64,000 nt of DNA from Macrobrachium rosenbergii (Eukaryota; Arthropoda; Malacostraca; Decapoda; Palaemonidae), in NCBI RefSeq assembly GCF_040412425.1, contig NC_089743.1, forward strand, positions 90,768,403 to 90,832,402. The letters run 5' to 3'. Positions 1-54,295 of this stretch are shown in pieces (positions within the stretch are counted from its first letter, which is position 1; every line of letters begins with the position of its first letter). Under the pieces are notes generated by a model. The model did no database searches. It worked only from the letters and a program-made list of their open reading frames with translations, and was not told the DNA's origin. A program made the position numbers and the translations under genes.

Positions 1-1200
1 AGTTTGAAACACCGGTCGTGTAGAATGTAATTCATTCGTTTATAGGAAAACCGCATATATAATTGCCACTTAGAATGCTCCAGAAAATAAGAAAGTACCA
101 GCGGAGCGGGACCAACAAGCAGTGATTTTCCTTCTCCTCAAGGCCCATTTTCGCTATTAAGGGGTGCCCAACGTCTTACCTAAGGTGGAGGCTAAAATGT
201 CTAGCGTAGAATAATCTTTTGTAAATTTGACGAAGTTATTTTCAGACTTATGTTCAAATTAATTTATATGCTTCCCGGATTTCTCAGATTTCTGAAACAT
301 TGACCTCAAAGCTCCTAAGTTAAGTATCTTGGGCCTAGGCGCTTACTTCCCGGATTTCTGAGATTTCTGAAACATTGACCTCAAAGCTCCTAAGTGAAGT
401 ATCTTGGGCCTAGGCGCTTACTTCCCGGATTTCTGAGATTTCTGAAACATTGACCTTAAACCTCCTAAGTTAAGTATCTTGGGCCTAGGCGCTTACTTCC
501 CGGATTTCTGAGATTTCTGAAACATTGACCTTAAACCTCCTAAGTTAAGTATCTTGGGCCTAGGCGCTCTCTTCTTGACACCCAATAGCTTACAAGACAA
601 TGCTTGGTATCTTATGGTGGCTTATTTATCTAACCTGTTGTGGATTTAAGATTAGCCTTCAACTTTCTTAAAGTGATAAACGCCATAACTAGGAGGGTAT
701 AACTTACTCTCATACACAATTACTGAAGAAAACAACAGAGAAGGTTTTTGATGGGATTTAGCGAACTAATATCTTGCACGTCAGATATCTGACAGGACAC
801 AGCATTCAGGAACCTATGCAATTTTTAGTCTTTCCATCAGGCTTTCCTGGGACAGTTACTCGCTCGCCTCAGATTCAAAGTGAAGTGGATGCTCGCCTTT
901 ATGGATGCTGTGTTTGAGTGCTTTGTTGTTAAGTGTGCCTGGATGACACTTCGTGTTGCATAAAAACTGGTACTGTTAATAGATATGCTAATATCGGATT
1001 ATGCTATCAAGGGTATCTGATATGCCTTTATGAATGATAAATATTATCAGTACGATGTGTTTCCTTGGAATAGTTTTCTTTAACGGTTTTTTTTTTCACA
1101 TGGTCCATTTAAATTACTGAAATTTAAAATGAGAGTGCTTATGTATATGACTACTTATTAATACGGGTTTATGTATCTTATTCATGTCATGAAATAAAGA

Positions 1201-1236
<36 letters not shown>

Positions 1237-2069
1237 ATTTCTGGTATTAACTTGTTTTTTAAGTGAGTGGGATCCTAGTCTGAAAACATCCAAACATATT
1301 CTAGTTTCTTACTTCTAATGTGAAATGAGTCACTGTAACTTTCGGATAACTATACTGTCGCATTTCATCGATTCAAGCATCAGGGGATTTAATTTAGACA
1401 GCGGCAGGCAATTCGTTCCATACAGCGAAAAAGTTCTGCAAATGACATTTACGTATAGCGCAAATGGCTAATAGATTCTTGGAAGTCTCTTTTATGGGGA
1501 TATTCAAACATTAATGGTTTCTTAAGTCAATTTATTTCTTTTAAATCAAATACATTTGAGAGTTACAGTGAATCATTAACACACAATGTATTACAAAGAG
1601 CGACTGATTTTGAGATCATTTGTCATTCTTGGGAATCTAGGAATCAAAAGGTTTAAGAACTTGAAACGTTGGGGAAACTGGAGTGCAAAGAGAGAAACTA
1701 ATGAAAATCTATAAATCAGTGCAATATCACCGCTCAAACATTTGAGGAATAACGTTTTCCCATACTAATTCTAGATTCACTGCCCGTATTAGTAAGAAAT
1801 TCAAAGACCCATAAAAGTAGATTGACGCAAAAAAACATATATTTCGACTGACGATGCTTCATATATTTCGATTGATAACGTTTCATATATTTCGATTGAT
1901 GATGCTTCATATATTTCAATTGATGATGCTTCATATATTTCAATTGATGATGCTTCATATATTTCGATTGATGATGTTTCATATACTGTATTTCGACTGG
2001 CGATCCTTCATGTATTTCGATTGACGATGCTGCATATATTTCGACTGATAACGTTTCATATATTTCGAT
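1..2069. other. Intergenic DNA, no gene seen
   Basis: AT-rich, with frequent stops in all frames. Contains the 75-bp tandem array at 271-570, a (GA)n tract at 1203-1233 and a 24-bp tandem repeat from 1839. Confidence 0.7.
271..570. repeat. Four tandem copies of a 75-bp unit
   Basis: Units begin with CTTCCCGGATTTCT at 271, 346, 421 and 496 and end with GGGCCTAGGCGCTTA. Only a few substitutions separate the copies and the period is exactly 75, so the expansion is recent. Each unit contains GGGCCTAGGC, which is nearly palindromic. Confidence 0.95.
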
Positions 2070-2092
2070 TGATAATGCTTCAATCCTGATCA
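1839..2092. repeat. Minisatellite of about 24-bp units
   Basis: About ten copies of ATATATTTCGATTGATGATG CTTC-type units with small indels (one copy has an extra CTGTA). It produces an artefactual repetitive reading frame on the minus strand. It abuts the left arm of the diverged inverted repeat. Confidence 0.9.
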
Positions 2093-2903
2093 CAGGTGAA
2101 TGTGAACAGTTGGCGGGCGACGGGAAAATTTATTTGGAATATGCAGGAATATGTCGTTGGCTTAAGAGAGCAGGAGGTTCTGTGAAGTATGGGGTCAATC
2201 TGTCATTGGTCAGTCCTTGTTAGCTCCCATCTAGATTGCGTCTGGTGGGCAGATCCACTGGGACACTTGCTGGAGACTGGGTCGTGAAAATAACTCTTCC
2301 ACGAAATCCGATTTCCATTGCCCTGATAAGTTCATGTTCTCACTTTGATGCCAGTAGATTCCAGAGGATCCCCTTGTACAGAGATCTACTTTTGACTTAC
2401 AGCTTCGACTCATTGCTTTTATGGCATGACATGTATCCCTCATGTGTGTGATAATCCCCGAGCTCTCTGAACCAAATCTTACTGATCGTTTGGGCTTTGT
2501 CAATCTTTGTGAAATGTATCCGCCAGTCTCCACGATATAAATTTCATTTTAGTCACTGCGTGTTATTTTATAAACCACGGAATTAGCTTGGTTTTTTTTA
2601 AATGTACATTAGTAAACTAACTATCAATGGTTTTGGGGTAGGGAAAAATAGGGAAAAATAAAGTGATTGTCGAATCTGAAGTATTAAATTACTTTTTTTT
2701 TATATTCCCAACAAAAGAGATGCTTATTTTATTGTTAAGGTCCACTTATCTGTTGTTTGAAGGGCCTCTCTTGTGTTGATAGTCTCCTTGAAAATATATG
2801 CCGGTAATTTGGGTGAGCTGTTGACGAACCGTCTTCGATTCTTTTTCCAGATACCCACGCGAACATATCACTAGCCCTCAAAGAATATAGCCAACCATGA
2901 TCT

Positions 2904-2934
<31 letters not shown>

Positions 2935-4230
2935 GTTTAACGTGCTTTTTCCCATTTTTCAAATGGGGTAAAATGCCTTCTTTCTGAAGGACTTTTTGAT
3001 TTGGCGTTGGGGTGCCGTAGCCTCGATCGGCTTTTAGCAAAAGTGCATTTTAAAAACAGCGAAAGTTATCATTCTACATAAGGCTGGGGCATGTATTCCC
3101 TTAGGGGAGCAATTTGCCGTTTGTTCCCCTCTCAGTTTGGAATTTAATAGCTGGAGACAGGGTATACATCTGCTCTATTAAAAAAACTCACTGAAATCTC
3201 TTCAGCTATTTTCCTAGAATGCAGAGACACGAACTGTGTCTAAGCCAGATCATATTTTTATGCATACATTGATGATGTCTTGGCATCGTGAGATGTTAGC
3301 ATGGAAATTTCACTGAATTTCTGATGGAGTAGCATACATGGCTATTAAATTCTCAAGTGAATGGGAAAAGACGGTATATTCCCCCTCTTAGTTCATTTAA
3401 TCATAAAACAAGCAAAATAAACCTTCATCATGTATGAACATTACTTTGAAAAGTCCTAAATGCGTCCCAAGTCATGTTTTAGTTAAAAGTCATGGTTGCC
3501 TAGAATCTGTTTCTAAGGGCTTGAGATATGTTCGCAAGGGGACCTATAAAAATAATTTATGATACTTCGTCTACATCTAACCAATTAATTTACTCGCGAC
3601 ATATATTAACAAGAAGTTATTAGTTATACCTAATTTTAAAACCATAAAAAAAAAAGCCGATGAATCCTTCAAATCCGACAATCCTTTTATTTTTCACTAC
3701 CCAAAAATCAAACTAATGTATATTTTAAAAAAACTGATGCCAGTGTGTTTTGTTACCATGCAATGACTATGATCAAAGTCATGCCCCCACAGACAAGTAG
3801 ATTCATCTCCCACAGATTAGCAGAGCGCAAACTATCAGTAAGATTTGGTCCGGAGACCCCGGGGATTACGGCGCACAAACTGCAGTGAATCCAAGCTGTT
3901 TTTCAAAAGTAAATCCCAAACAAAAGGATTATTTGTGCAGTCTGTATACCGTCATCAGTCAAACTGAGAACAGGAACTTATCAGAACACTCAAATTCTGA
4001 TGTTGTGGAGAAGTTAATTTCAAGCAAGTGTTCCAGCGGATCCTCCCACCAGATGCGATCCCTATTGGGGCTGAGGAGACTCAAACAAAGAAGGATTGGC
4101 CCCATCCTTCGCAATTTTAATCCTACAAGGTCGTTATCCTACGCATGCATATTTCATGTATGTACTCAAGTCACCTGCCAACTGTCCATATTCACCTGTG
4201 ACCAGGATTGAAGCACTGTCGGTCGAAATA
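2070..4230. repeat. Diverged inverted duplication, arms about 450 bp
   Basis: About 2070-2540 on the minus strand matches about 3790-4225 on the plus strand through many blocks (AATCCTG..CACAGGTGAAT, ACTTATCAG, CCAAATCTTACTGAT). The 1.25-kb spacer carries a (CTT)n tract at 2907-2934. Short stretches also agree as protein: minus-strand NLS..WKSDFVEELFS and plus-strand NLS..SNSDVVEKLIS. This looks like two old copies of a coding transposable element that I cannot name. Confidence 0.6.
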
Positions 4231-4280
4231 CGTGCTCTTTCTTTAATTGCATCTTATGGACTCTTCAGTTTCATAAAATG

Positions 4281-4326
4281 TTGTTAGATCACAAAGACAT
4301 TCATGTCTTTTTGTTGTGATCTAACA
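4281..4326. repeat. Short perfect palindrome
   Basis: TGTTAGATCACAA and its complement TTGTGATCTAACA flank AGACATTCATGTCT-like centre sequence, giving a hairpin of about 20 bp. It lies just left of the large palindrome. Confidence 0.85.
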
Positions 4327-4344
4327 GCATTCTCTCTTAACTAA

Positions 4345-4402
4345 TATTTCGAATATGAATTCCACTGAAAACCTCCAAATCCTACATGAAATGAACGAGA
4401 AA

Positions 4403-4501
<99 letters not shown>

Positions 4502-4943
4502 TGGGCGGGGTTTCGAAATCATTTTGGTTACACCGTGAATGATCGTTCATTCCTGTGTTGCTTTGGTCTGAAATGCAACTTCAGTCTTCTGACCAGCACA
4601 GAGGAGAGATTTTTATTCATTTCTTTTGCATGTAAAAGCTTTCAATGGAGAACGAATCCAAAATGTTAGGAAATAGCGAAGTGAAGAGGACAGTGTGAAT
4701 ATTACAGCACATACTAATTCATGTGTATTAGTATGTACTGTAATCGTCACAGTGTCCTCTCCACTTCGCTATTTCCTAACATTTTGGATTCGTTCTCCAT
4801 TGAAAGCTTTTAAATGCAAAAGAAATAAACAAAAATCTCTCCTCTACGCTGGTTAGAAGACTGAAGTTACAGTTTAGTCAACACAACACCAAGAAGGAAG
4901 GATCCTTCACGGTGTAACCAGAATGATTTCGAACCCAAAGTAA

Positions 4944-5042
<99 letters not shown>

Positions 5043-5098
5043 TTCATTTCATGTAGGATTTGAAGGTCTTCAGTGGAAATCATATTCGAAATATTAGT
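4345..5098. repeat. 750-bp fold-back element with mirrored TA arrays
   Basis: Left arm 4345-4705 and right arm 4745-5098 are inverted copies. Ends share ACTAATATTTCGAATATGA, CACTGAA and AAATCCTACATGAAATGAA; inner parts share CTAACATTTTGGATTCGTTC and CTCTCCTCTGTGC-like sequence. Each arm holds a (TA)n array at the same place (4439-4494 and 4950-5040). Loop centre is about 4725. No coding capacity, so it is a non-autonomous element. Confidence 0.9.
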
Positions 5099-5099
5099 C

Positions 5100-5557
5100 A
5101 AGAGAAAAATTTGGAGGCTATTGCGGCTAATGCAATAAACACAATTGGTGAGTATCACAATGGACTCTGCATAGATTAGTATAAAACGTATTAAAAAGAA
5201 TCAAAGGGAGTAACACACACGAATACAGATACACAGGAATACCGTGAGAGTATTCAAACACATCATTTGAATGAGATCAAAGAAAATAAGTCGTTATATA
5301 TCAAAGTGAACGTGAACATTCGATAACATTATGCCAGTGAATATTGCTAAACTTTTCAGTTTTGAAACAAAGCACATTTATTAAGTTTACGCCCCCACGA
5401 CTAAGTTCAGTTTTAAGTTGCATTGGATGCTAAAAATCGCTAAAATTTTGTACTTTTACTACGAGTAATTTTTTCATCTGTAGTCACTTTGGTGACCTTT
5501 TTTGTGCCACTACGATTGCCGAGGTCAGTATGCTATCAGCGTAATTGAAACAGATTG

Positions 5558-5595
<38 letters not shown>

Positions 5596-6053
5596 CTTGT
5601 CTTTGAGATCAGCTCGTTGGTGGTATATTTTTACTACAAGGGCATCTCTTGAGTTAAACTCCTGCGATGCTATCTGTCGCAACAACCAGAAAAAGAAATT
5701 CTTACCGATATCTAACTCTTCAGCAAGTGAAGCAAAATTCAAACTGTATTTAATTATGCACTGTCAGCTACCCTGAGTATCTATGCCTAAAGATTCATCT
5801 ATATGGTTCGTAAATTCAAAGGCAGGATTATCACTTGGGTGTGAAGCCGAAATGATAATCAGGTGTTACGTTCCACATAAGTAAACAGTGACAAGTCGCT
5901 GAGATCAATCAACTCATTTGAATTTTTGAGGGGGACCACATGGGTTAGCATTGATGACTACGTCAAAAAAAGTAACATTGTCTCATTATCTGGTGAAGAG
6001 CTGTTCAGCTAATCTACCCAGTAACGTGTTACTGACGTAATGAGTGTTAAACA
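5100..6053. other. Intergenic DNA, no gene seen
   Basis: AT-rich with a (CT)n tract at 5559-5593. No supported reading frame, RNA gene or recognisable repeat otherwise. Confidence 0.6.
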
Positions 6054-6709
6054 TTTATTTTCCATTCTCGTTAATAACAGCGCTTCGCGCTGACTACGTA
6101 TGAGGTATCGTATTGTGTAATTAAAGCTTTTCCTTTGGCAGTTTATCAATAATGAAAACAGGAAGACAGGAATTATTGCTTTACGTGATGACATTGGCTC
6201 CTGGGGAGTTAGTGGTCTAATTCAAAATCTTTTGAACAGGAACAATAACTGTTGCTGTACAAAAGTATCAAATATATTACAAAGATTAAGCAGCATAATT
6301 TCGTTCCTTGGTCTCTACTCAGTAGCCTTGGAAATGAAAGGTTTTAAAAAATACTCATAGTACCATGAGTCTTCAAATGGAGAAACAAATCCACAGTTAT
6401 GTAAATGTACATTTATCTAAAGATAGATCTGGACAGATTTCCGAAGGCTCTCTGTACAGATCTATCTTTAAATATATGTACATTTACATAACTGCGGGTT
6501 TGTTTCTCCAGATGATAAGTATTCTATTTTCCTTTCTGCTTAAGCAATTTTGTTCAATTTCATTCGGCTCATTAGCATCTAATTTCAATATCTAGGGTGA
6601 GGTTAATTCTTATTAAGTCTGTACAGCAAACTCCTAAATATCTGAGATGACAGTCTACTGGAAGAGAGACAAATTAACTTAATTAAGCTTCAAAGTTGTC
6701 AAAACTTTG
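6054..6709 (-). other. Probable 3' UTR with candidate AATAAA
   Basis: After the TAA the first AATAAA read on the minus strand is at 6059-6054, about 650 nt downstream, a reasonable polyadenylation signal. The stretch includes the hairpin element at 6376-6515. Transcript data would be needed to place the real cleavage site. Confidence 0.4.
6343..6520. repeat. Hairpin MITE, copy 1 (family A)
   Basis: Arms TGGAGAAACAAATCCACAGT ... and its inverted match ending GGTTTGTTTCTCCA (about 6376-6515), around a loop of about 25 nt. Also shares TAAAAAATACTCATAGTA with copy 2 at 40083-40235. It lies in the probable 3' UTR. Confidence 0.85.
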
Positions 6710-46485
<39,776 letters not shown>

Positions 46486-46887
46486 CTGATGGCAGAAGAA
46501 GAGATGTGATATGAAGGGCTTCAAAACCTCTCTTTTTTTTTTTTTTTTTTTAAATATATTAATTTCATTACATATATTATTCCCACATTCGAATGATACA
46601 AGCAATGAAATTAATAATATATTAATCTCGTTACTTATATTATTCGAATGTGTGGAAAGAGATGTCTCTAAAGGTATTGCTGTTAGATAATTATCAGTTT
46701 TATTCCCTTATATATTGTCCTGCTATATTCATCGCCATGTTTCGAGACAGGAGGCAAATAACTAAGTTTCTTTGTGAGATACATCATTAGAAAGCTGTTC
46801 GATGTCATTTTTCATTCATTTCTACGTTAATTCACTACGGGGAGTCAGATTCACTTTCTAAGAGTCCTTTCACATATTCACATAAAT

Positions 46888-47047
<160 letters not shown>

Positions 47048-47229
47048 TATATACATATATACACGTGTATGTGTGTGCCTGTGTACATACAATCACACAA
47101 GATTTCCAGTGCTCTATGGTGTATGTAAATTATCTAGCGTGATCTGATACACTATCTTAAATCATAAGAAGCCTGACATACATTTAAAATGCAAAACTGA
47201 ACGTTTAATATCTCAGTTTCACTCAGAAG

Positions 47230-47446
<217 letters not shown>

Positions 47447-47701
47447 AGCTTGTTGGCACACGCTACACGCACTGGAACCCAGCGCTTCTGTCTCCCTACC
47501 TTCCCAATCCCCTACCTACCCCACCCCGACCCAGGGCGGACAAACAGGTTTGCAGGAGGAGGGTGAATGTCTCCCCTACCTACCCCGCCCCCACCCAGGG
47601 CTGACCAACCGGTTTGCAGGGGCTGGGTGGCTGTGTCATGTCTCCCCTACTGTGTCATCCGGGGAGGACAAACGAGATCCACTGAATTTTATCATTATAG
47701 A

Positions 47702-47775
<74 letters not shown>

Positions 47776-48231
47776 ATTCCAGTTTTCTGAAAATTCCATC
47801 CATGAAGGCAAAAGGCGTGCAGTCGTACGCACACTTACAACTATACACATATTTGTGTGTACATATCTATCTGTGAACCATCTCGCCCACTCCGTGAAAC
47901 TCGGCATTCAATTTCGGCAGCGAGCCCACACTGGCGAGTGCTGCTACTACACTCGTGGGGTGAAGCCTTGCATATCTTTTCACAAACGAGACGGTCAGGA
48001 TGACAGAGATCGGCGCCTTAAGCGAATCAGGACCATAAACTTCGGCTCTTACGCAACGTAGCTGCTCCAGCCCAGGAATAAATAAGAAAGGTCAGACATT
48101 AATGCCGGGCGCGATCGCCCGCCATTTAAGGACAGGGTTCCAGAACGCCACCTCCTCTTGTCGTCATCTCGGGCACCAGTGCCCCGCGCTGAATCTTCCA
48201 TTGGAAGAGAGAGTACTTGGTCTCTTCTGTG

Positions 48232-48671
<440 letters not shown>

Positions 48672-50010
48672 TACACATGCTGTACCTCGCATCAGAATCG
48701 AACATATCTAAAAGAAATAAAAGTTATTATTTGTAGATTTCTAAATATAAGCTGTGAGGTTTAGAACAACAAGGAATGAATGTAAGCCCAGTGAGAGGTT
48801 AGAATTGTTATCGTAATCGATTCAATTGATGGAAAATATTTCAGACAGGTGTCTTTAAATCCAAATGTGCCTCCGTTCACCAAAGAAGTGAACAGAACGG
48901 GCATAAATCATAAATAAAGTAAATATATATGACAGGACTCGTTCTCAGAATTTCGAAAAATTCTGTGTAGGAATGAATCACATGACACGATTTATTGCTC
49001 TGGCTTCACCTAGGCTTTTAAACATTTTATTGCGGATGATCCAAGGACAAGCTGATCTGGGGTGGCAGCAGCTTAATCACAGTTCTGTATTTATGACGTC
49101 TGTTCTAGACTTCCTCTGGTGATCATAGCCTTGTAAAACGAAGACACTGTTGCGTAATCTCACGGCAAACCCATTTCATGCCTGCCACATTTACCAACCG
49201 GTTTAGCTGCCCTCATAATACTTCTAGTAACGAACTTTTCTCCTGGAAAAGTGAGCCTGCATCAACGCTGCCTCTTGACTGACGCCAAGATTCAGTCATG
49301 CCATGACTAGTAATCATAATAATATGTTTATGAACACAAAGGTTACTGCATTCTTGGATGCCTGAGTATAACAGCATGTATGTATACGTGTATGAAACTG
49401 CATATGTGTATGTATGTGTGTATGTATATATATAAGGTGAAGCGAAGGGACAGGCATCTTGTACATAAAACAGTTGATTGGCCGACGTTTCGAAACGTAC
49501 TTTCCAGTCGGCATTTTCAAGGCTGAAACCATTTTAAGACACTATAATAGTTTAATTTTACACTTAAAAACACTCATATAAATCACATTGGAAAAAATAA
49601 AACACAGAAAATCACTACAAAGTATGAGATGAAAGATAAATAGGAAAACAAATTCAACACACAGCTACACACAAGAACCCACCCGAGCAGTGGACGTGAG
49701 GAGACTGAGAGAAAACATTTAAAAAAACAATGACAACGTGTCTGTAAAACATCAAATTAGTGTACAAACAATTGCGTAGATGACAACTGGGTATTTAGGG
49801 TTGGGGCTGTCTTTTTTATTACAAGAAATTCTAAACTGCCCAGGTCAATATCATTGTAAACTCTTCCAACAACTTTGAAGTCTTTGTATTCTATGTAATA
49901 TAGGTTTTACACATTTTGGAGTGATTTCTTATGTTGGAATGTTCAGGGGTGGACAGCCTACTGCCAGTTCTAAAACTAAGCCATTTGTTTCAATGCACAC
50001 ACACATACAC

Positions 50011-50099
<89 letters not shown>

Positions 50100-50616
50100 C
50101 ATATATAATTCGATCTCCAAAAATTCCATTGCGCCTCTGTTGACCTAAACAATTAACTATGTACTTGGTAGTTAATCGTGTGCTATGGGCCATAGCCAGG
50201 TGGGGTAAAGGCACTGTATAGTGCCCTTATCCTGAAAGAACTACTGAGAAGCGAAAAAAATTCCACTCACTGATGCCAACCCCTACAAACTTTCATGCGC
50301 ATGAAGTCATGTTTTTCTATAGATAAAAAGATAGATAGACAGAAGCCAAAGTATCCTAAGCATCTAATGTTTTTAATGGTATTTCTATAAAAAGACAGCT
50401 CGAGAAAGGAGTGGAACCGTATTGTTACGTAAAAAATAAAACCCCAAGTTCAGCCGTATCAGCAGAGTAGGGTCGCCCTTATCAAATCTTATCGCTTGTG
50501 ACAAGACCACTCCAAATACACTTGGATTCACACTTATCAAAAGCCATAATCTGAGGGTCGCACTGAATGTAGGTTTCCTTCGTAATCACTTTGTCTGTTC
50601 CTTCAATTTGGAAATG

Positions 50617-50619
<3 letters not shown>

Positions 50620-50677
<58 letters not shown>

Positions 50678-50872
50678 TAAAATGTGGAAAATAAAGGCTA
50701 TATTTCAGAGACCAAACTGCCTGTCTCCTCAGGCAAATAGTGAATTCACTATTTGCCTGAGGAGAGAGACAGTTTGGTCTCTGAAATATAGCCTTTATTT
50801 TCCACATTTGGGCATTTCTATGGGCTCCCCTATATTTGATGGAATTCTGTTTTAACAGAAAATATTTCACAG

Positions 50873-50955
<83 letters not shown>
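50620..50955. repeat. TA-bounded palindrome (family D)
   Basis: (TA)n, then AAAATGTGGAAAATAAAGGC TATATTTCAGAGACCAAACT ... centred on TAGTGAATTCACTA near 50745, the nearly perfect inverse to 50808, a short unique tail, then (TA)n at 50875-50955. Stem of about 62 bp. Confidence 0.93.
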
Positions 50956-50957
<2 letters not shown>

Positions 50958-51140
50958 GTACATACATATACAACCCCCACACACACATATAAATATTATA
51001 TACATACAATATATGAGAAAGGAGAAAAAGAGCCATAATATTTATGACAGTTTCACGAAGCGACTAGTAACATGTTAGTTTTACCACACCAGAGTTCATC
51101 CACCATTCAGTAGGTTGAGAATGAGTGTGGCAATGACATG

Positions 51141-51373
51141 TGTTGTTATTCTCCGTGGCCACTCCCGTTAAGGCAAAAGGCTTCATGCTGCAGTCTCCAA
51201 CGGTCTTGTATGTCTGTTGGGCCGGAGTTCAATTCCCCCGGCCGGCTGATGAAGAGTTAGAGGAATTTATTTCTGGTGATAGAAATTCATTTCTCGCTAT
51301 AATGTGGTTCTTGGATTCCACAGTAGGACTGTAGGTCCCGTTGCTAAGTAACCAATTGGTTCTTAGCCAGTAA

Positions 51374-51376
<3 letters not shown>
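51141..51376. mobile_element. SINE-like element with tRNA-like head
   Basis: Contains GGCCGGAGTTCAATTCCCCC, resembling a Pol III box B, followed by a non-tRNA body and AACCAATTGGTTCTTAGCC, ending in an ATAAATA tail that runs into (TA)n. A related fragment is at 37640-37735. Confidence 0.5.
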
Positions 51377-51436
<60 letters not shown>

Positions 51437-51455
51437 TATAATCACATTATCACGT

Positions 51456-51551
<96 letters not shown>

Positions 51552-51577
51552 CATATATATATATATCTAAATATATG

Positions 51578-51635
<58 letters not shown>

Positions 51636-51655
51636 CATATATCTAAATATATATA
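51377..51655. repeat. (TA)n, (TC)n, (TA)n compound microsatellite
   Basis: (TA)n 51377-51433, (TC)n 51461-51512, then (TA)n blocks to about 51655. Confidence 0.95.
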
Positions 51656-52233
51656 TATACTGTATATACACGTGCCACATTATCTGTAAGGTACAGTCCT
51701 CCGCTCACGTTTGCAAGGTACATCATTAGTACCTGACCTGTCTTCTCCACCGACTGACCGAGCTGTGAATGGGTCAGCAGGGGTCAAGAAAGGGCGGGGC
51801 CAACCTCATCCCTAGAGACTTGTCGAGAACCGGAAACCTCTTCCTTCTGACGTCACGTCACTCACTGAGCGAGAAACCCGACATTGCTCCCGGTGATGGT
51901 GACGGTATGTGAAGGTTCATTTAAATCCCACTGTGCCTCTGTTGACTCAAGAAGCGTTTGAAGTATTTGGTAGTCTGTCAACCGGTAATGGCGGAAAAGG
52001 GCTCTGACTGTGACGGTTTGTAACGAAAAGTTTACTCGTTAAGAATCAAATATGAAACCGAAAATGGCGTGATAATAGATATATACATTTATATTTATAT
52101 GTGTGTGCACGCGTGTGTGTGTGGGTGTTTGTGTTTGGAAATAGAGTCGAAACCGGTTAGGACCAACACCCAGTCTTTTATTTTTCACCTGTGGTAATGT
52201 GAGATCGATGAATCACGAGGTAAGGTGGTTATA

Positions 52234-52327
<94 letters not shown>

Positions 52328-52670
52328 TGTGTATATACATGTGTATGTATATGTATACATATATATATTTGTGTGTGTACAAGACAAAGCTGGGGCGATT
52401 ACAACTCGCTTTTATCATGCATGCAAAGATAGCCAGTATGTAATTACGTACATTACTCTACATATGAGACGATTATATAATGCATGTTTTCCTACACACG
52501 AGTGCTGTGAATACGAAATTCTTTCCTTTTTATAAAGGAATGAACAGCAACTTGGGAGTTTGAAATTTTTCACCGTTTGAACAAATGCGGCTAAAACTGG
52601 ACACAACACTGATGTTATTGGCAAGGTCCAACGCCTTTATTCGAATGCTAAATCACTGCATAAAAATGTG

Positions 52671-52727
<57 letters not shown>

Positions 52728-54238
52728 ATATGTATGTGTGTGTCTAATATATATACAATATATATATATATTATATATATATACAATATATATATATTAT
52801 ATATATATATACAATATATATATATATATATATATATAATTCATTCGGATGAATGTATAGCTACTCATGGTCAGGTATACATACTCTTTAACAATACATG
52901 CTTGGAAGATACATTCAAAGGCAGCGAGAGTACAGTAATACGTAAATTGTCTGTAGAATGGCAACATCGCCTCTCCAGGGATTGGGAGTACCTCAATGAG
53001 GCCCCCTCCGTGTGAATTTGATTGTATTAGCAACGGCTGTTGAAAGCAATGCTGTCATTTCTGACTTTGGAGTTGGATTTCAGGTGCCAGATCGAGTTAG
53101 AACAATTGCGAAAGTATTCTGGTTGTCGAAATGACCAACAAGAGAGAGAGAGCTATATTATACTGACTTCCAGTCTTCACTATTTCACTTACGACGCATT
53201 AGATGAGATCAGAAAGACTAAATCGGAGTAAGGTTCTGAATTCGATAGTTGTAGTAATGAAATCTGCAGCAGAGAAATATCCCACGTGATTTTTAATACA
53301 TCCCCTCTTGTGTCATTAAAACGTCAAATTCGACTGGACACCGTCTTGTTTATATTCCTCCTTCTTCTTCTTCTTCTTCTTCTTCTTCTTCCTTTCAGCA
53401 TCGATGCTTTTGCTACTTGTTTTGATCATCTGAAATCAGGCTTTAAAGACATGCTCTCGTTAGGCACGCTCTCAAACCTGTACTTGCATATTCAACTAGA
53501 GTAAGACCATGAGACAGACACACACACACGCACACGAACACAGAATGGGCTTCTCCCGTTAGTAACACAGAGGCCTTAACATGATCCATATGTAAGTATA
53601 TGAGAATGTTGGTAATGAGAGGAGCCATTAAGTAATCAGCATGGCTATCGAGAAGGGAATATTTATCTCTGAATATTACGCTCAGAATAGTTTATCAGCG
53701 ATCTCTCCTACTGACGCCGGGCAGTATGGCTAAAAAAAAAAAAAATTCTTTAAATGCCATGTGGGTTACATAATGCGAAATACCCCAGTTTGCTCAAGCA
53801 TACCATTTCTTGTATTCAGAGTCAAACTGGGTATTTTATTAGCCCAGTAGATCCTACCTGCACAGCTTCTTTCGAATATTTCATTGGTCTCTATAACCTA
53901 AATGGCCTTTTCAGTACAAAGAATAGAATACAGATAATCCCAGAACACTTGTTAAATAGGTAACTGATTACAAGGACTAAAATTATCATACTGATTTCAA
54001 GTACTAAAGCCTTCAAAGTGTACTTCCTCAAGGACTGTATACTAGATAATAATGAATTCCAAGAGCTATTCTGTCACAGGACAGTCTTGCACTCCTGCAA
54101 GTGGACAGTAACGAAAAATCAGTCCCAAAGTTCTTTAAGAAAAGATGTAGAAGAAGAGTTACTGCTGGACAACAGAGAGAGAGAGAGAGAGATGGGCATC
54201 TTATTTTCCATTTGGCAGTTTTCAACTCTATCCATCAA

Positions 54239-54295
<57 letters not shown>

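Noticed and set aside
47855..48061. Plus-strand frame with AHTGECCYY resembling a zinc-finger linker
   Set aside because: A single short match without the Cys/His spacing of a zinc finger and no splice context.
51200..51260. Possible second tRNA gene
   Set aside because: Only a box-B-like motif is present; there is no acceptor stem or anticodon arm, so a SINE-like head is more likely.
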